Source: Daedaleopsis sinensis
Lineage: Eukaryota > Basidiomycota > Agaricomycetes > Polyporales > Polyporaceae
Direction of reading: 5' to 3'
Assembly (NCBI GenBank): GCA_033807695.1
Contig: CM066306.1
Location: 3,782,001 to 3,846,000 of the forward strand
Length of the DNA: 64,000 bases
The notes beneath the pieces were generated by a model that was given only the letters and a program-made list of their open reading frames with translations, had not been told where the DNA came from and did not search any database. The translations under genes and the position numbers were made by a program. Positions 43,643-54,518 of this stretch are shown piece after piece. The first letter of the stretch is position 1. Each line of letters starts with the position of its first letter.

Positions 43643-43777
43643 GCGTTCGTACTCGTTTGCAGTCAATTCAACACACATTAGTCGCCGCGCGCGCGCCCGC
43701 GCGCGGCGGCTGTGCCCTGCTAAAAACCCACGGCTCAAATAGCCCGCATTCACAGGACAGAAAGCGCGGTAGATTTG
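43643..43777 (+). repeat. Split direct repeat B2, right end of element
   Basis: Identical to B1. Host repeat X starts immediately after it. Confidence 0.92.
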
Positions 43778-44831
43778 ATTTGTATCGCGCGTCACTGGTA
43801 CGTAAGTATCCTTCTTCGGGCAGCGATCGATCAAGCCTGCACGTATTCAAATATGTATTGACAACCATGCATTGTTGATTAATGATTTTAGACTGCTGCT
43901 TAATTACTCTGTACAGTCTCTTCTATGAGCTGCTACTCCTCGTCAATTCATCAATGCATCATCCACGACATTGCAATGTACTCACAGTAAGTAGTAGCAT
44001 TCATGGCAGTGCCATCCCACTCGGAGCTTCGAAGGTCACATCGGCGTGCTTCAGCCCGGGTAGCGACGGGGATTTCGTCAAGAAGATCAGCTGGGGCAGT
44101 ACGAAGTGGCGGTCCGTAGCTATATGACCATCTGCCAAATGACCAGTGGAACACTAGAGAAATGCACCGAGCCCGTGTAGTTGTCGTGACACTTTAACAT
44201 TAATATTGTCAGCCATACTAGTATGGCCGCTGTCTGTGAGCTGGTGCATAACCATCTAAGTAATCAGGATGGATGACCGTTAGGCTCGTAAACCACCCTC
44301 TCGCTCTTCGTCCCTCTGAGGAGAGGCCCGACGTTCCCACGGGGGTCACCCGCACCCCTCCTCCTAGAACGAACGAACAGCAACGAACGAACAAACAGCA
44401 GCGAACAGCAGCGAACGAACAAACAGCAGCGAAGTTCGAAGTTCGAAGGAACAAAATTGAGCACCTCTATTACATCCAGCTCTACTAGGAGACGCCGAAA
44501 TTGATCTTCTCCTCCTCCTCCTCCTCCTCCAGTGCAATCATCACCAGGCAATCGTGTGATCCACTTCGAATCGCCGTCTCGGTTGCAACCCCCCTATTAC
44601 ATCCATACAACATCTATATCACAGAGACCGGCGTTGACGGGGGATGCGCGACGAAAAGATACAAAAGGACAGATGGCGGTCCCTGCCCTCCCTCGTTCAA
44701 GCTCTTTGCCTTCCGCTTCCCCTTCTCCTCATCCCCTTTCTCCCTTTCACCCGACGGACCCCGGTGGTTCCCTTACCTTTTCTTTCGCCCTCTGTTCCTC
44801 CTGCTGAGCAGTGCTGAATACCACACACGCC
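43778..44831. other. Spacer right of the Ngaro element, with simple repeats
   Basis: This contains repeat X (43779-43945) and repeat Y (43950-44125), then an AACGAACAAACAGCAGCG-type simple repeat at about 44370-44450 and a CTC run at about 44506-44531. From 44529 the lipase duplication unit begins, which includes the lipase promoter and leader. Confidence 0.65.
44370..44450. repeat. Simple repeat, AACGAACAAACAGCAGCG type
   Basis: Irregular tandem copies of GAACGAACAAACAGCAGC and shorter parts, ending GAAGTTCGAAGTTCGAAG. Confidence 0.7.
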
Positions 44832-45972
44832 ATGACTCGTATGCTCAAGTCCTTCCTCGGCCTCGCCACCCTCGCCGCCTTCGCGCGTGCCGCGCCCGCT
44901 CCGCTCTTCGGCATCAACCTGGGTTCCCGGGGCGACGAGTCGGATTCCACGCCGACACCGGTCTCGCAGGCGGACATCACGTCGACCATCGAGCGGCCCG
45001 TCAAGTTCGCGCGTGTAGCGTACTGCTCCGCGGGGACGGTCACCGACTGGAGCTGCGGCGCAGCCTGCGACGCGCTCCCGAACGTGAAAGTGCTGCTCAC
45101 GGGCGGCGACAACCGCGCGATCCCCGACTGTGAGTCGCCTTTGCCCTTGCCCGTATCGCCGACGAGACGCTCACGCGATCCATGTTAACCATGCAGTCTT
45201 CGTGGCGTCCGACCCGGACTCGCAGACAATTGTGGTCGCGCACCAGGGCACGGAGGCGAACGCCCAGTCGATCGCGAACGACCAAGATCTCGCGCTGGTG
45301 GCCGTGAACACGACGCGCTTCCCGCAAGCGGGCGACGACGTGAAGCTGCACGAAGGCTTCCAGAACACGCAGGGGCGCACGGCGGACGTCGTGATGGCCA
45401 CCGTCCAGGCCGGGCTCGCGTCCACCGGGTTCAAGAAGGTGCTCGTGACCGGCCACTCGCTCGGCGCGGCCGTCGCCTCGCTCGACGCCGCGATGCTCCG
45501 CATGGCCCTCCCGGCCGACGTCCAGGTGGACTCGGTCGTCTTCGGCTTGCCCCGCGTCGGCAACTCGGCCTGGGCGGACTTCCTCGACAAGCTCGTGCGT
45601 GTCCCGAGCTCTCTACCCTACCCTCGCTGGTTCTTGCTCACCGTCCATGTGCAGATGCCCGAGTTCGTGCATGTGACGAACCAGAACGACCCGGTCCCGA
45701 ACTTTCCCTCGCGCGACCTCGGCTTCCAGCAACCCGCGGGCGAGCTCCACATCACCTCTGTGGACTTGATCTCCGGCGCCGCGACGATAGTCGATTGCCC
45801 TGGGCAAGAGAACCAGGTGAGCCGCCCCCGCATTCTGCCCGACGGCGCACTAGCTATAGCGCTGACATCACCGCAGAACTGCGCGGCGGGCAACTCGCTG
45901 ATCGTCATCCCGGACCACTTCGGCCCGTACCTGAATGGGATCTCGCTCGGCGACCAGGCGTGCCCGAACTAG
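44832..45972 (+). CDS. Secreted class 3 lipase, copy A
   Basis: Alpha/beta hydrolase of the fungal class 3 lipase family, hydrolysing ester bonds in lipids. Four exons (44832-45129, 45197-45594, 45655-45816, 45877-45972) give 317 residues. After the signal peptide (MTRMLKSFLGLATLAAFARA) come a pro-like segment, then paired cysteines in YCSAGTVTDWSCGAACD. The core follows: QTIVVAHQGTE (oxyanion side) and the nucleophile elbow GHSLGAAVA with Ser187. The catalytic Asp is probably in VTNQNDPVPN, and His in GELHITSVD or near the C-terminal GP segment. It ends GISLGDQACPN. The start chosen is the ATG before TRMLKSF; a longer in-frame start upstream adds residues with no signal character. A close tandem copy lies 3.2 kb downstream. 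Confidence 0.92.
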
Positions 45973-46425
45973 GGCTGCTCACCGGTCACCCACTGCACTC
46001 ACTTTAATTCAAAGTTATCGCTTTCTGGTCTCTATCGAGACGGCTTGAAGCCTTTGGGTTTTGCATGTGGCATGGTTTGGACTTACGGAATAAACATGGA
46101 TGTATTTAGTACATTAGGGAATCGCTACTTCGGGCATCGGGCCCGGGGACGACATTCGTTTGCGGAGGCGTGCTGGTCAGAGTCGCCAAACGGCATGGTC
46201 CAGCTCCACCATAGCATAGCTGGGCGGAGCTGCGAGTCCGATAGCGCAGCTCCCTTGCGTGGGTACCCAAACCTCGAGATCGTCGATCGTGCCCGTCAGT
46301 CAACCACTGGCAGTACAGACTGACAGCCAAACACAGTCAGTTGATCGCATATCGCTACCAGATTCACGCAAGTCCACATACTTATGTTACACACCTCAGC
46401 CCGGTGCGCAAATTCCCCAGCACGT
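45973..46425. other. Duplicated 3' flank of lipase copy A
   Basis: Non-coding and homologous to 49203-49651, with small indels. Confidence 0.7.
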
Positions 46426-46643
46426 TCACCCCTCACGCACGACCTCCTCCAGCGGCGAGTCCCCGCGGAAGATCGCACAGTCCTTCGCCAAGTCCGCGGG
46501 CGAGATATTCAGTGGCGGGATGAACCGGATGACCTCGTACACGCTCGTCGTGAGGATCAGCATCCCCTTCTCCACGTGGCACGCACCGCCGCGCGACGCG
46601 GCTCGCAAGCCCCGCGAGGGCGCCCGTCGTGCGGAACGCGTCG
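46426..46643 (-). pseudogene. Captured 3' fragment of the class III aminotransferase
   Basis: On the minus strand this reads like the C-terminal exon of the complete gene at 49652-51313: [20 protein letters not shown] in one frame, then [20 protein letters not shown] in another, ending LEEVVREG and the same stop. A 7-nt insertion (GTGGCAC on the plus strand, near 46579) breaks the frame relative to the full gene. Homology ends at 46643, inside what would be the middle of that exon, so there is no start, promoter or PLP site. It is debris of the tandem duplication that copied the lipase gene. Confidence 0.88.
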
Positions 46644-47782
46644 GCATAGCCCATGGTTTCCCACGTAAATGATCCGTTGGGCCAGAGCTCCCGGACACTC
46701 CTCCTCCCTCCAGATATCCCGAATCTTCTGTCACCCCTTCAGTCGCTCGAACTTTCTACCAAGTCCTTTTCACCTCCGCTTCAGCTGGAATGCCTAGCCA
46801 AGGAGAGCTGATTAAACGAGCTATATATAAACGCATCTCACACTCAACGCTGCACTGTCCCTACCCCTGGCCCCCTGAAGCATGATGATCGTCAACGATT
46901 CAGCAACAGCGTACAGCCGATGTTCATCATAGACGGTACGGCCTCTCGCATGGTGGCTCTGCAAAGCTCATACATACGGCCGTTCAATGGTGTTCACTCG
47001 CCGAACGCCTAGCTCGCGGATCTATGGTCCCCGCATGGCCCGTATCAAGGTGCGCCGTTAACCGAGATGATCGCATTGAAAATTCCCTCGGGTTGGGGAG
47101 GAGGAACACGTTGAGTCATTGACTGAGAAGACCGCCGAGAAAACACCACGGCTGCTCAATACTCGATTTTTGTGGGCCGTATCGAAACGTATTCAACAGG
47201 CCTACAAATGGGGATCGGCAGCGCCCGCCTTAGAAAAGTCGTCGAGATGCCGCGAATGATGCCGCTGATGGATGGCAGTGGTCATCCAATCGCGCATGCG
47301 GTTGTTGTAGGACCGTCTATCCCTCACGTCAATAGGTCCTCATCGTCTGCCTAGGGGAGACAACATACGGTCAGGTTGAGCTTGAAGCTTGAGCTAGCTT
47401 GAGTCCCGATATCGCTGTCGACATCCAAAGCTCAGGAATGCTCCTAATCCATTGATAATTTTAAGACAGATCGGACTATCTGCTATCTGTCATAGGAGGA
47501 GGGGAGGGAATGCGAGGAAGAGCAGGTAAGTAGCATTAGCGCATTGCATCACCACATGCCTCGGCACTCATCTGCATCTCGACGACTTTTCGCAGGTCGA
47601 AATGCATTGGGGAAATGTAGAGCAGCCATTACATATATATAATACTGGCAACGCCGAGCAACTGGTTTGCTATCAACATGCAGTCCCATCATCTCATCAT
47701 TCCCTGCCCTGCTGCGCTGCGTTGCAACGTCTCGCGCTCCGAAGGTGGGATCATGTATATTGGTCGATGATACTTGCCACAT
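46644..47782. other. Single-copy spacer between duplication units, with an orphan promoter
   Basis: TATATATAA at 46822-46830 has the look of a core promoter, but the first ATG after it (46882) gives only about 16 codons before a stop. Repeat 46656-46695 matches 38226-38270. No supported gene. Confidence 0.5.
46656..46695 (+). repeat. Short dispersed repeat, copy 2
   Basis: Counterpart of 38226-38270. It starts about 12 bp beyond the breakpoint of duplication unit 1. Confidence 0.6.
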
Positions 47783-48067
47783 CCAGTGCAATCATCACCA
47801 GGGAATCGCGTGGTCCACTTCGGATCGCCGTCTCGGTTGCGACCCCCATAATACAGTGATCGGCGTTGACGGGGGCATGCGCGACGGAAAGATACAAAAG
47901 GACAGATCGCGGTGCCCGCCCTCTCTCGTTGCTCAGACTCTTCGCCCTTCCGCTTCCCCTTCCCGTCGTTCCCTTTCTCCTTTCTCGCCCGACGGACCCT
48001 GGTGGTTCCCTTCCTTTTTTTCTCGCTCTTTTCCTCCTGCTGAGCAGTGCTGAATACCTCACACGCC

Positions 48068-49202
48068 ATGACTCGTATGCTCAAGTCCTTCCTCGGCCTC
48101 GCCGCCCTCGCCGCCTTCGCGCGTGCCGCGCCCACTCCGCTCTTCGGCATCCACCTGGGTTCCGGCGATGAGGCCGACTCGACGCCGACCGCGGTCTCGC
48201 AGGCGGACATCACATCGACCATCGAGCGGCCCGCCAAGTTCGCGCGCGCGGCGTACTGCTCCGCGGGGGCGGTCACCAACTGGAGCTGCGGGGCATCCTG
48301 CGACGCGCTCCCGAACGTGAAAGTGCTGACCGCGGGCGGCGACGACGGCGCGATCCCCGGGTGTGAGTGGCCTTTGCCCATACAGCCGACGAGACGCTCA
48401 CGCGATCAATGTTGACTGCAGTCTTCGTGGCGTCCGACCCGGACTCGCAGACGATTGTTGTCGCGCACCAGGGCACGGAGCCGAAGAACATCCTGTCGAT
48501 CGCGAACGACGTCGAGTTCGCGCAGGTGGCCGCGAACACGACGCTCTTCCCGCAAGCGGGCGACGACGTGAAGCTGCACAGCGGCTTCCAGGACACGCAG
48601 GGGCGCACGGCGGACGTCGTGATGGCCACCGTCCAGGCCGGCCTCGCGTCGACTGGGTTTAAGAAGGTGCTCGTAACTGGCCACTCCCTCGGTGCGGCCG
48701 TCGCCTCGCTCGACGCCGCGATGCTCCGCATGGCCCTCCCCGCCGACGTCCAGGTGGACTCGGTCGTCTTCGGCCTGCCCCGCGTCGGCAACTCGGCCTG
48801 GGCGGACCTCTTCGACAAGCTCGTGCGTGTCCCGCGCTCTCTGCCTTTACCTCCGCTCACTGTCCATATACCATTTGCAGATGCCCGAGTTCGCGCATGT
48901 GACGAACCAGGACGACCCGGTCCCGAACGTGCCCCCGCACGTCCTCGACTTCCAGCACCCGGCGGGCGAGCTGCACATCACCTCTGTGGACGCGACCTCC
49001 GGCGCCGCGACGATGGTCGCGTGCCCTGGGTCCGAGAACCAGGTGAGTTACCCCGCAATCTGCCTGACGGCGCGCTGGCCCTGACATGACGGCACCGTAG
49101 AACTGCGCGGCGGGCAACTCGCTCCTCGACACGTCCATCCCGAACCACCTCGGCCCGTACCTGAACGGGATCTCGTTCGGCGACAAGGCGTGCCCGAACT
49201 AG
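48068..49202 (+). CDS. Secreted class 3 lipase, copy B
   Basis: Tandem paralogue of the gene at 44832 with identical exon structure: 48068-48362, 48422-48822, 48881-49042 and 49101-49202, 319 residues. Signal peptide MTRMLKSFLGLAALAAFARA. The nucleophile elbow is GHSLGAAVA with Ser187, and VTNQDDPVPN carries the likely catalytic Asp. It ends GISFGDKACPN. It differs from copy A mainly in surface segments: GTEPKNILSIANDVEFAQV against GTEANAQSIANDQDLALV, and NSLLDTSIPNHLG against NSLIVIPDHFG. Both frames are intact, so both may be active. Because its downstream flank runs into the intact aminotransferase gene, copy B is probably at the ancestral position and copy A the derived one. Confidence 0.92.
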
Positions 49203-49651
49203 GGCTGCTCATGGGCTACTCACCCACTGCACTCAGTTTTATTTTAAAAGTTATCGCTTTCTGGTCTCTTTTGAGACGGCTTTAAGCCTTTGGCCTATGG
49301 CAGGATTTATACGGGGTTAACATGATGTATTCAGTACTTTAGGGAATCGCTACTTCGGGCATTGGGGACGACAATCGTTTGTGGAGGCGTGCCGGTGGTC
49401 AGATCTACTTTCGCCATAGCACAGCTGGGCGGAAGCTGCGAGTCCGATTCGTGTGTACCCAAACCTCGAGATCGTCGATCGTGCTCCACGTCAGTGTACC
49501 AATACTACAGACTGAGAGCCAAACACAGTTATTTGATCGCATATTGCCACCAGATTCGCGCAAGTCCACATACTTCTACATAACCATCCCACCGCCATGT
49601 CCATATGTTACACGCCTCAGCCCGGAGCGCTCAAGTCCCCTCTCAGCACGC
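49203..49651. other. Intergenic between convergent lipase B and aminotransferase
   Basis: 3' flanks, part of duplication unit 2. No gene seen. Confidence 0.65.
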
Positions 49652-51313
49652 TCACCCCTCACGCACGACCTCCTCCAGCGCCTCCTGAAAGATCGCACAT
49701 CCTTTCGCGAGGTCCTCGCGCGAGATGTTCAGCGGCGGGATGAAGCGGACGACCTCGTACACGCTCGTCGTGAGGATCAGCATCCCCTTCTCCACGCACC
49801 GCCGCGCGACGCGGCTCGCAAGCCCTGCCGGAGCTCCCGCCGTGCGGAACGCGTCGTGCGCGCCCGTGCCCGTGGGCGAGGCGAACTCGACGGCGACCAT
49901 CAGGCCCTGCCCGCGGACGTCGAGGATCGCGGGACCGAGCGCGGGATCGGCGCGCAGCGCGTTCAATGCAGCAAAGAGCTCTTTGGACCTGGGGGGGGTG
50001 GGTCGGTTAGTGCCGGAAGAGGAAGAGGAAGAGGAGGGGCTGGGATGCTCACCGCGCATTCACGTTCTCCAGGATGTTCTCGTCCCGCATGACCTCGGCG
50101 GTGGCGACCGCCGCCGCACACGATACCGCGTTACCGGCGTACGTGCCGCCCATCGAGCCGGGCTTCAGCTTGTCCGTGAGCTCCTTGCGGCTGATCAGCG
50201 CGCTCAGCGGGAAGCCGTTCGCGAGCCCCTAGCAGTGCACACGCGACCGTCAGCTCTCACTGTCAGGCGCCGCGGACGACCAAGCACGCGCACCTTCGCA
50301 CTGATGAGGATGTCGGGGCGCACGTCCGAGTACTCGATCGCGTAGTTCTTGCCCGTGCGCCCGAACCCGGACTGCACCTCGTCGACGATGAGCAGGATGC
50401 CGTGCTTGTCGCACGCGGCGCGCAGGCCCTGCATGAACTCAGGCGGCGCGGGGACGTACCCGCCCTCGCCGAGGACGGGCTCGATGATGATCGCCGCCGT
50501 GTCCTTCGGGTTTGTCACCTGGGAGAAGAGGAGGTCCAGCTGGGACAGACATATCTCCGATAGCTTTGAAGCCGGGGTGTCGGCCGGCATGCCGAGTTGG
50601 TGCCAGAAGGGGAAAGGAAGGGTGAACACCCCGGGCTGAACACCGGATTTTAGATAAGGAGACTGCTGAAAATTGAAGGAAGCTCAAACTGACCATGAGC
50701 GGGTGGACACCTTCGCTGTATATGGTTTTGCTTTTCGTGACAGCCATCGCTCCGAACGTTCTGCCGTGGTATGCCCCTTGCATGCTGATAACATTCTGCC
50801 TCCCCGTCATGATGCGAGCCATCTTTATGGCCCCCTCGATTGCCTCTGAGCCCGAGTTCCAAAAGAAGAACGAGTCCAATGACGAGTGCGGCATCATCGG
50901 CAGCAACCTCTGGATGAGTTGGAGATACGGTTCGTGGAACGCTATGCTACACTATATTTACCCGACATATGTCAGACCAGCTCGTGACATGTGACACCGT
51001 AGATTTACCTGTGCGTGGACGATGTTCATACACTGGTCGGCGGCAGCCTTGCTGATCTTCGGGTGACAGTGGCCTAAGAGGATGGGACATATTTCATGCT
51101 GAGTTCTATCACCCAGTCAAAGACGCGCTTACCGAGGTTTGTTACACCAATTCCACAGGTGAAATCGAGCATCGTCCTGCCGTCGCCTAGAGTCACGTAC
51201 GAGCCTTCGCCTTTGACCATTACTGCGTCGACGATGCGACCGAGGCCCTTGGTGACATGCTGCTGGCCGAACTCGACTAAAGACGCGTGAGATTGGGTGG
51301 ACGAGGATGCCAT
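49652..51313 (-). CDS. Class III aminotransferase, 4-aminobutyrate aminotransferase-like
   Basis: PLP-dependent transfer of an omega-amino group, most like GABA aminotransferases. Six exons on the minus strand (51133-51313, 51009-51073, 50694-50951, 50294-50635, 50053-50228, 49652-49988) encode 452 residues. Landmarks in order: [108 protein letters not shown] with the PLP-pyridine Asp, and [11 protein letters not shown] with the Schiff-base Lys282 at an exon end. The C-terminus reads [19 protein letters not shown]. Length matches the family. The N-terminus shows no obvious mitochondrial leader, so cytosolic location is likely. Substrate choice between GABA and related omega-amino acids cannot be fixed by eye. 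Confidence 0.92.
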
Positions 51314-53117
51314 GGTACGAGCGTTATGTCGCGGAGCAGACCCTCTGGTCCGGGCTCTTATTGGGGTAGAGGCGCCCTGAAGAGGTGCGCATGACCCGCG
51401 AGATAACACAACATTCGACAGGGTCCGGGAGCTGGAGATATGCGGGCAGACACAGTCAGCATACAATGTCGAAGGCCGAAACTCCGCAGACATAGTTCGT
51501 TCACGTTCAGGGTCCCGTATGACGAAAGGAAACGTGAACGAGAAGGTGCATCAACCTCTGGATGCAGTAGTCGTGAGACCGAAGGTGCGTTCAAGAAATC
51601 CTTCCGTGTGGCTCGGCAAACAATTGGCTCTTCTTGACTCCAATTCAGGTGATCATGAACGATAAGTATGTTCTCCACCTCACCAAAAGGCGAACGTACA
51701 TGCATGTGAGCAAATCGGGCAGGCGGACATGCACCCGACGATCGACACAGCTCCGAGTACATGTAAGGGCATCAAGAGAAACTTCCGAGACCTGCGAACT
51801 TCATCCCGAATGCACCTTGATGCGGACGATTGCAGCATACAAGATAGCCCGAATGCAACACGGGTGGCCTTCATCCCTCTTGGGGGGTCTGTTATGAGCG
51901 ATGGAGACAACCACGCGGAACTGCTCCTGCTCAAACAATAACCCGCAGCGCAGAACGTGAAGCAATACACGCGTTACACCGTCCGCGGCGGCGAGAGCAT
52001 CGAGCAAGGAGGAGTCGGGACAATCCAGGAACGCTTCAAGACGCCGTCTCCACTTGCTCGTATGACGTCGACGTCGCCGGCTGCGCATGAGGATTGTCAC
52101 AGCACTGAGCAGCGGCACGTACGTCGGTCTGCCCAATGCCCATGCACCGCCGAAAATTTGGCATATCCCAACATGCGCCCTCAGACGGCGATTATTGTTT
52201 CCACCTATGTTCCGAAGCATGAAAAGAGGGATTCAAATCGCGACTACTCACTTCTGTACGTGATTCAGGCTCCTCGCTCGCCCGGCGAGGACGGCGGTGG
52301 ACGAGTGCAGACGTGCGCGACCGGAAGAGAGCATGGGGATGGTGGTAGGAGGAGAAGGAGGGATCCGTCGTGCGAGTCATAGCGGGACGAGGTAAATGTT
52401 GAGGTCATAGTCCCATCGAGCGCTTCTGATCTCACGAAGCTCCTAAGTTCCGGGTGGCTTCTAGGCCTCGACCTTGCATCTTACAGACAGTACTGCTCCC
52501 CGTGCGAGAGTGGGCGTAGCAGGGAGCTATATTCTGAACACTGCGAAGTCAGGAAGGCCAGCTGATTGCATCTCGTGATCACCGACGCGCCTTTCTGTGC
52601 ACAGTCCAACGCGTAGATGCCATACACCCGACGCGCGTAAGAGCGGGAGGACGTATGTTGCGACGCGTCGAACGAGTAGAGAATGGAGAGGAAGATGTAA
52701 GAGACAGAGGCGAACCAGGGCTAAGCGAGAAAGTCTTGTGCCAGTCGCGCTTAAGTAAATGTACACCTTCGACAGATATGGGAATGCATACATGTTCCCA
52801 CTGATATCAAATCGAATGCCGAATAGCAAATCTAGCATCATTCGTTTGTTAGGCAGGTCAAACAAACGACACCGACTGAGATGAGCACGAGGATAACAGC
52901 TAGAGATAACAGGAAATTTCGTTGTTCAAACTCTGGAACTGACCCGGCAAGTGTGAGCAACACGATCGGATCCTGGTAACAGTCGCTGCAGCTGCGCTAG
53001 AAACGAGTCGACCCGAGTGAGCGAATTCGCGCGTTCTGTTTAGTTCTAGAGTACACATCCATTCTACGTCCCACACCTCAGCTTACCCTGCGCCCGAGGC
53101 TCGACGAACGCACCGCA
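51314..53117. other. Intergenic 1.8 kb, no supported gene
   Basis: Several open frames of 100-140 codons exist (51801-52220 minus, 51957-52382 plus, 52527-52865 minus), but none has a recognisable domain or a splice context that extends it. A small lineage-specific gene here is possible but not shown. Confidence 0.4.
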
Positions 53118-54518
53118 TCATTCAGCGATCTGGTCATCGGCCACCGTATGCGCGTCCGTCTGCGCCTCGAGCACGGTCTCCAGCGCGACACCCCGCAGGA
53201 TCCTGCCAACAGTCTCCTCCCTGACCGCCTCCAGCTCCCGCTCGCTCTTTACGAGCAGCATCCCCGCGAACCCGAGCGCGTTCACGCTCAGCTGTTCGCC
53301 CGTGGACGGCAGCACGTAGTTCTCTAGCTTGCGCGGGACGACGTGCATGTGCTCCAGCGTGAGCACGACGTTGTACGACGGCGCCCCCGCGGGGTACTCG
53401 GGGTCGTGCCGCACGGTCTGGATGGCGAGGTCGAGCAGCGAGAGGAAGGCGTCCGCGAGCAGCGGCTCGAGCTCCTCCGCGGAAAGCGCGGGGAGCGACG
53501 AGGGCAGTCGTCGGACGTGGTTCGCGTATGGGAGGGAGGTGATGCTGAAGGGACGGTCTGCGTGTACACGATCAGTCGCGCTCACGTCATGCAGAGAGAT
53601 GGGGCAACGCACTCTCTTTCTCGACCTTGGACGCGCGCGCGAGCTTCTCGACTGGCGGGCCGTCGTCCTCCAGAGGGAGAAGCTGGAGGTGCTTATGTGG
53701 CTGGCTTGCTCCGGAGAGGTCACCACCTGGGAGGCGGTCCGTTGACTGGAAACGGGTCGCGATAGGAACAGAAGCTCACAATTGTAGAACGCGAAGAACT
53801 TCTTGCCAGCTTTCCGCGCTGCGATCAGGAATAGGTAGACCTGGACGAGATCTGCGGGAAGCAGCGGCGACGTCTGCGATTGAAATTCTGCACGGAGTTG
53901 GTTACCACCTAGCACCTACACGCGAGTTACAGAAGTCAGTAGCGGATGTGCGCACCTTTCGTGACGAGCAAGAAGTGATGCGGCACTACCGAGTACTTGT
54001 TGAACTACGCGATTGCGATCGCGCACGCGCAGTCCCCGTCAACGTCAATATCCGTCCCTCCAAACACGACGCGTAGGCGCGGCACTGACCAGAAGCACGT
54101 ACTCGTGGCCCTCGAACTCGTCGCGCACGGCGCCGAGCAGCAGGTTCGGCACATACGGCGGCGCGAACGGGTCCCCCCGCTTCTTCTCGTGCTCCTCCGC
54201 GCTCGGTGCGTCCTCGCTGAAGTCGGGCGTCGGGAGCCTCGGCTTGTTCTGCAGCGCGGGACAGAGCCGGATCTCGAACTACAGGGTTGGCAAAGGCAGA
54301 GGTGTGCAACGACACGATCGAGGCAGCGTGAAGCGGTGCGCGTAGGACCGGGGTTTCGTGAGGAGGAGGGAGGGCGTACGCGCATATGACGGACTCACGT
54401 CTACACCGTGCTCTGCATGTGTGTGTACCGTGGACGGAAAGAAGAACAGGTCACCCGCCTCCCGCGCCTTGTCAAAGCTCTCCGGAAGTTTCGCGATGAT
54501 CTCCTTGTAGGCAGCCAT
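53118..54518 (-). CDS. Ap4A phosphorylase / ATP adenylyltransferase
   Basis: HIT-superfamily enzyme that splits diadenosine tetraphosphate with phosphate to ATP and ADP (yeast Apa1/Apa2 type). Six exons on the minus strand (54399-54518, 54090-54278, 53956-54004, 53780-53887, 53613-53726, 53118-53557) give 339 residues. Landmarks: AYKEIIAKLPESFDKA, FEIRLCPALQNKP, NKYSVVPHHFLLVTKEFQSQ, FFAFYNCGDLSGASQPHKHL with the HxHxQ catalytic set at His166, His168 and Gln170, then LQLLPLEDDGPPVEK. The C-terminal domain carries PSYNVVLTLEHMHVVPR and ALGFAGMLLVKSERELEA. Length is close to yeast Apa2 (about 325). The start is set by the short conserved N-terminus. The enzyme is expected in the cytosol or nucleus. 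Confidence 0.94.

Larger units (their letters stand above)
38474..43777 (+). mobile_element. Complete Ngaro-type (DIRS order) retrotransposon
   Basis: A 5.3-kb element with three long open frames in the order gag-like, reverse transcriptase/RNase H, tyrosine recombinase. It is bounded by split direct repeats in the order A1 - ORFs - B1 - A2 - B2. A1 and A2 (298 bp) and B1 and B2 (135 bp) are identical as read. That arrangement plus a tyrosine recombinase instead of a DDE integrase is the hallmark of Ngaro elements, which insert through a circular DNA intermediate and leave no target-site duplication. I find no methyltransferase-like or other extra ORF. Identical repeats and undamaged frames imply recent insertion and possible activity. 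Confidence 0.93.
44529..46643 (+). repeat. Tandem duplication unit 1
   Basis: Matches 47783-49856 in the same orientation. It spans the lipase promoter, the whole lipase gene, about 450 bp downstream and the 3' end of the aminotransferase gene. The left join follows a CTC run. The right join lies at GCGGAACGCGTCG. Confidence 0.85.
47783..49856 (+). repeat. Tandem duplication unit 2
   Basis: Counterpart of 44529-46643. The right end lies inside the last exon of the intact aminotransferase gene, which shows that this copy sits in the original context. Confidence 0.85.

Noticed and set aside
38474..43777. Gypsy or copia LTR element
   Set aside because: There is no aspartic protease or DDE integrase, and the repeats are split (A1, B1-A2, B2), not plain LTRs. 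A tyrosine recombinase is present instead.
51801..52865. Three overlapping frames of 112-141 codons
   Set aside because: They lie on opposite strands over the same DNA and none shows conservation or domain character. Left as unassigned.
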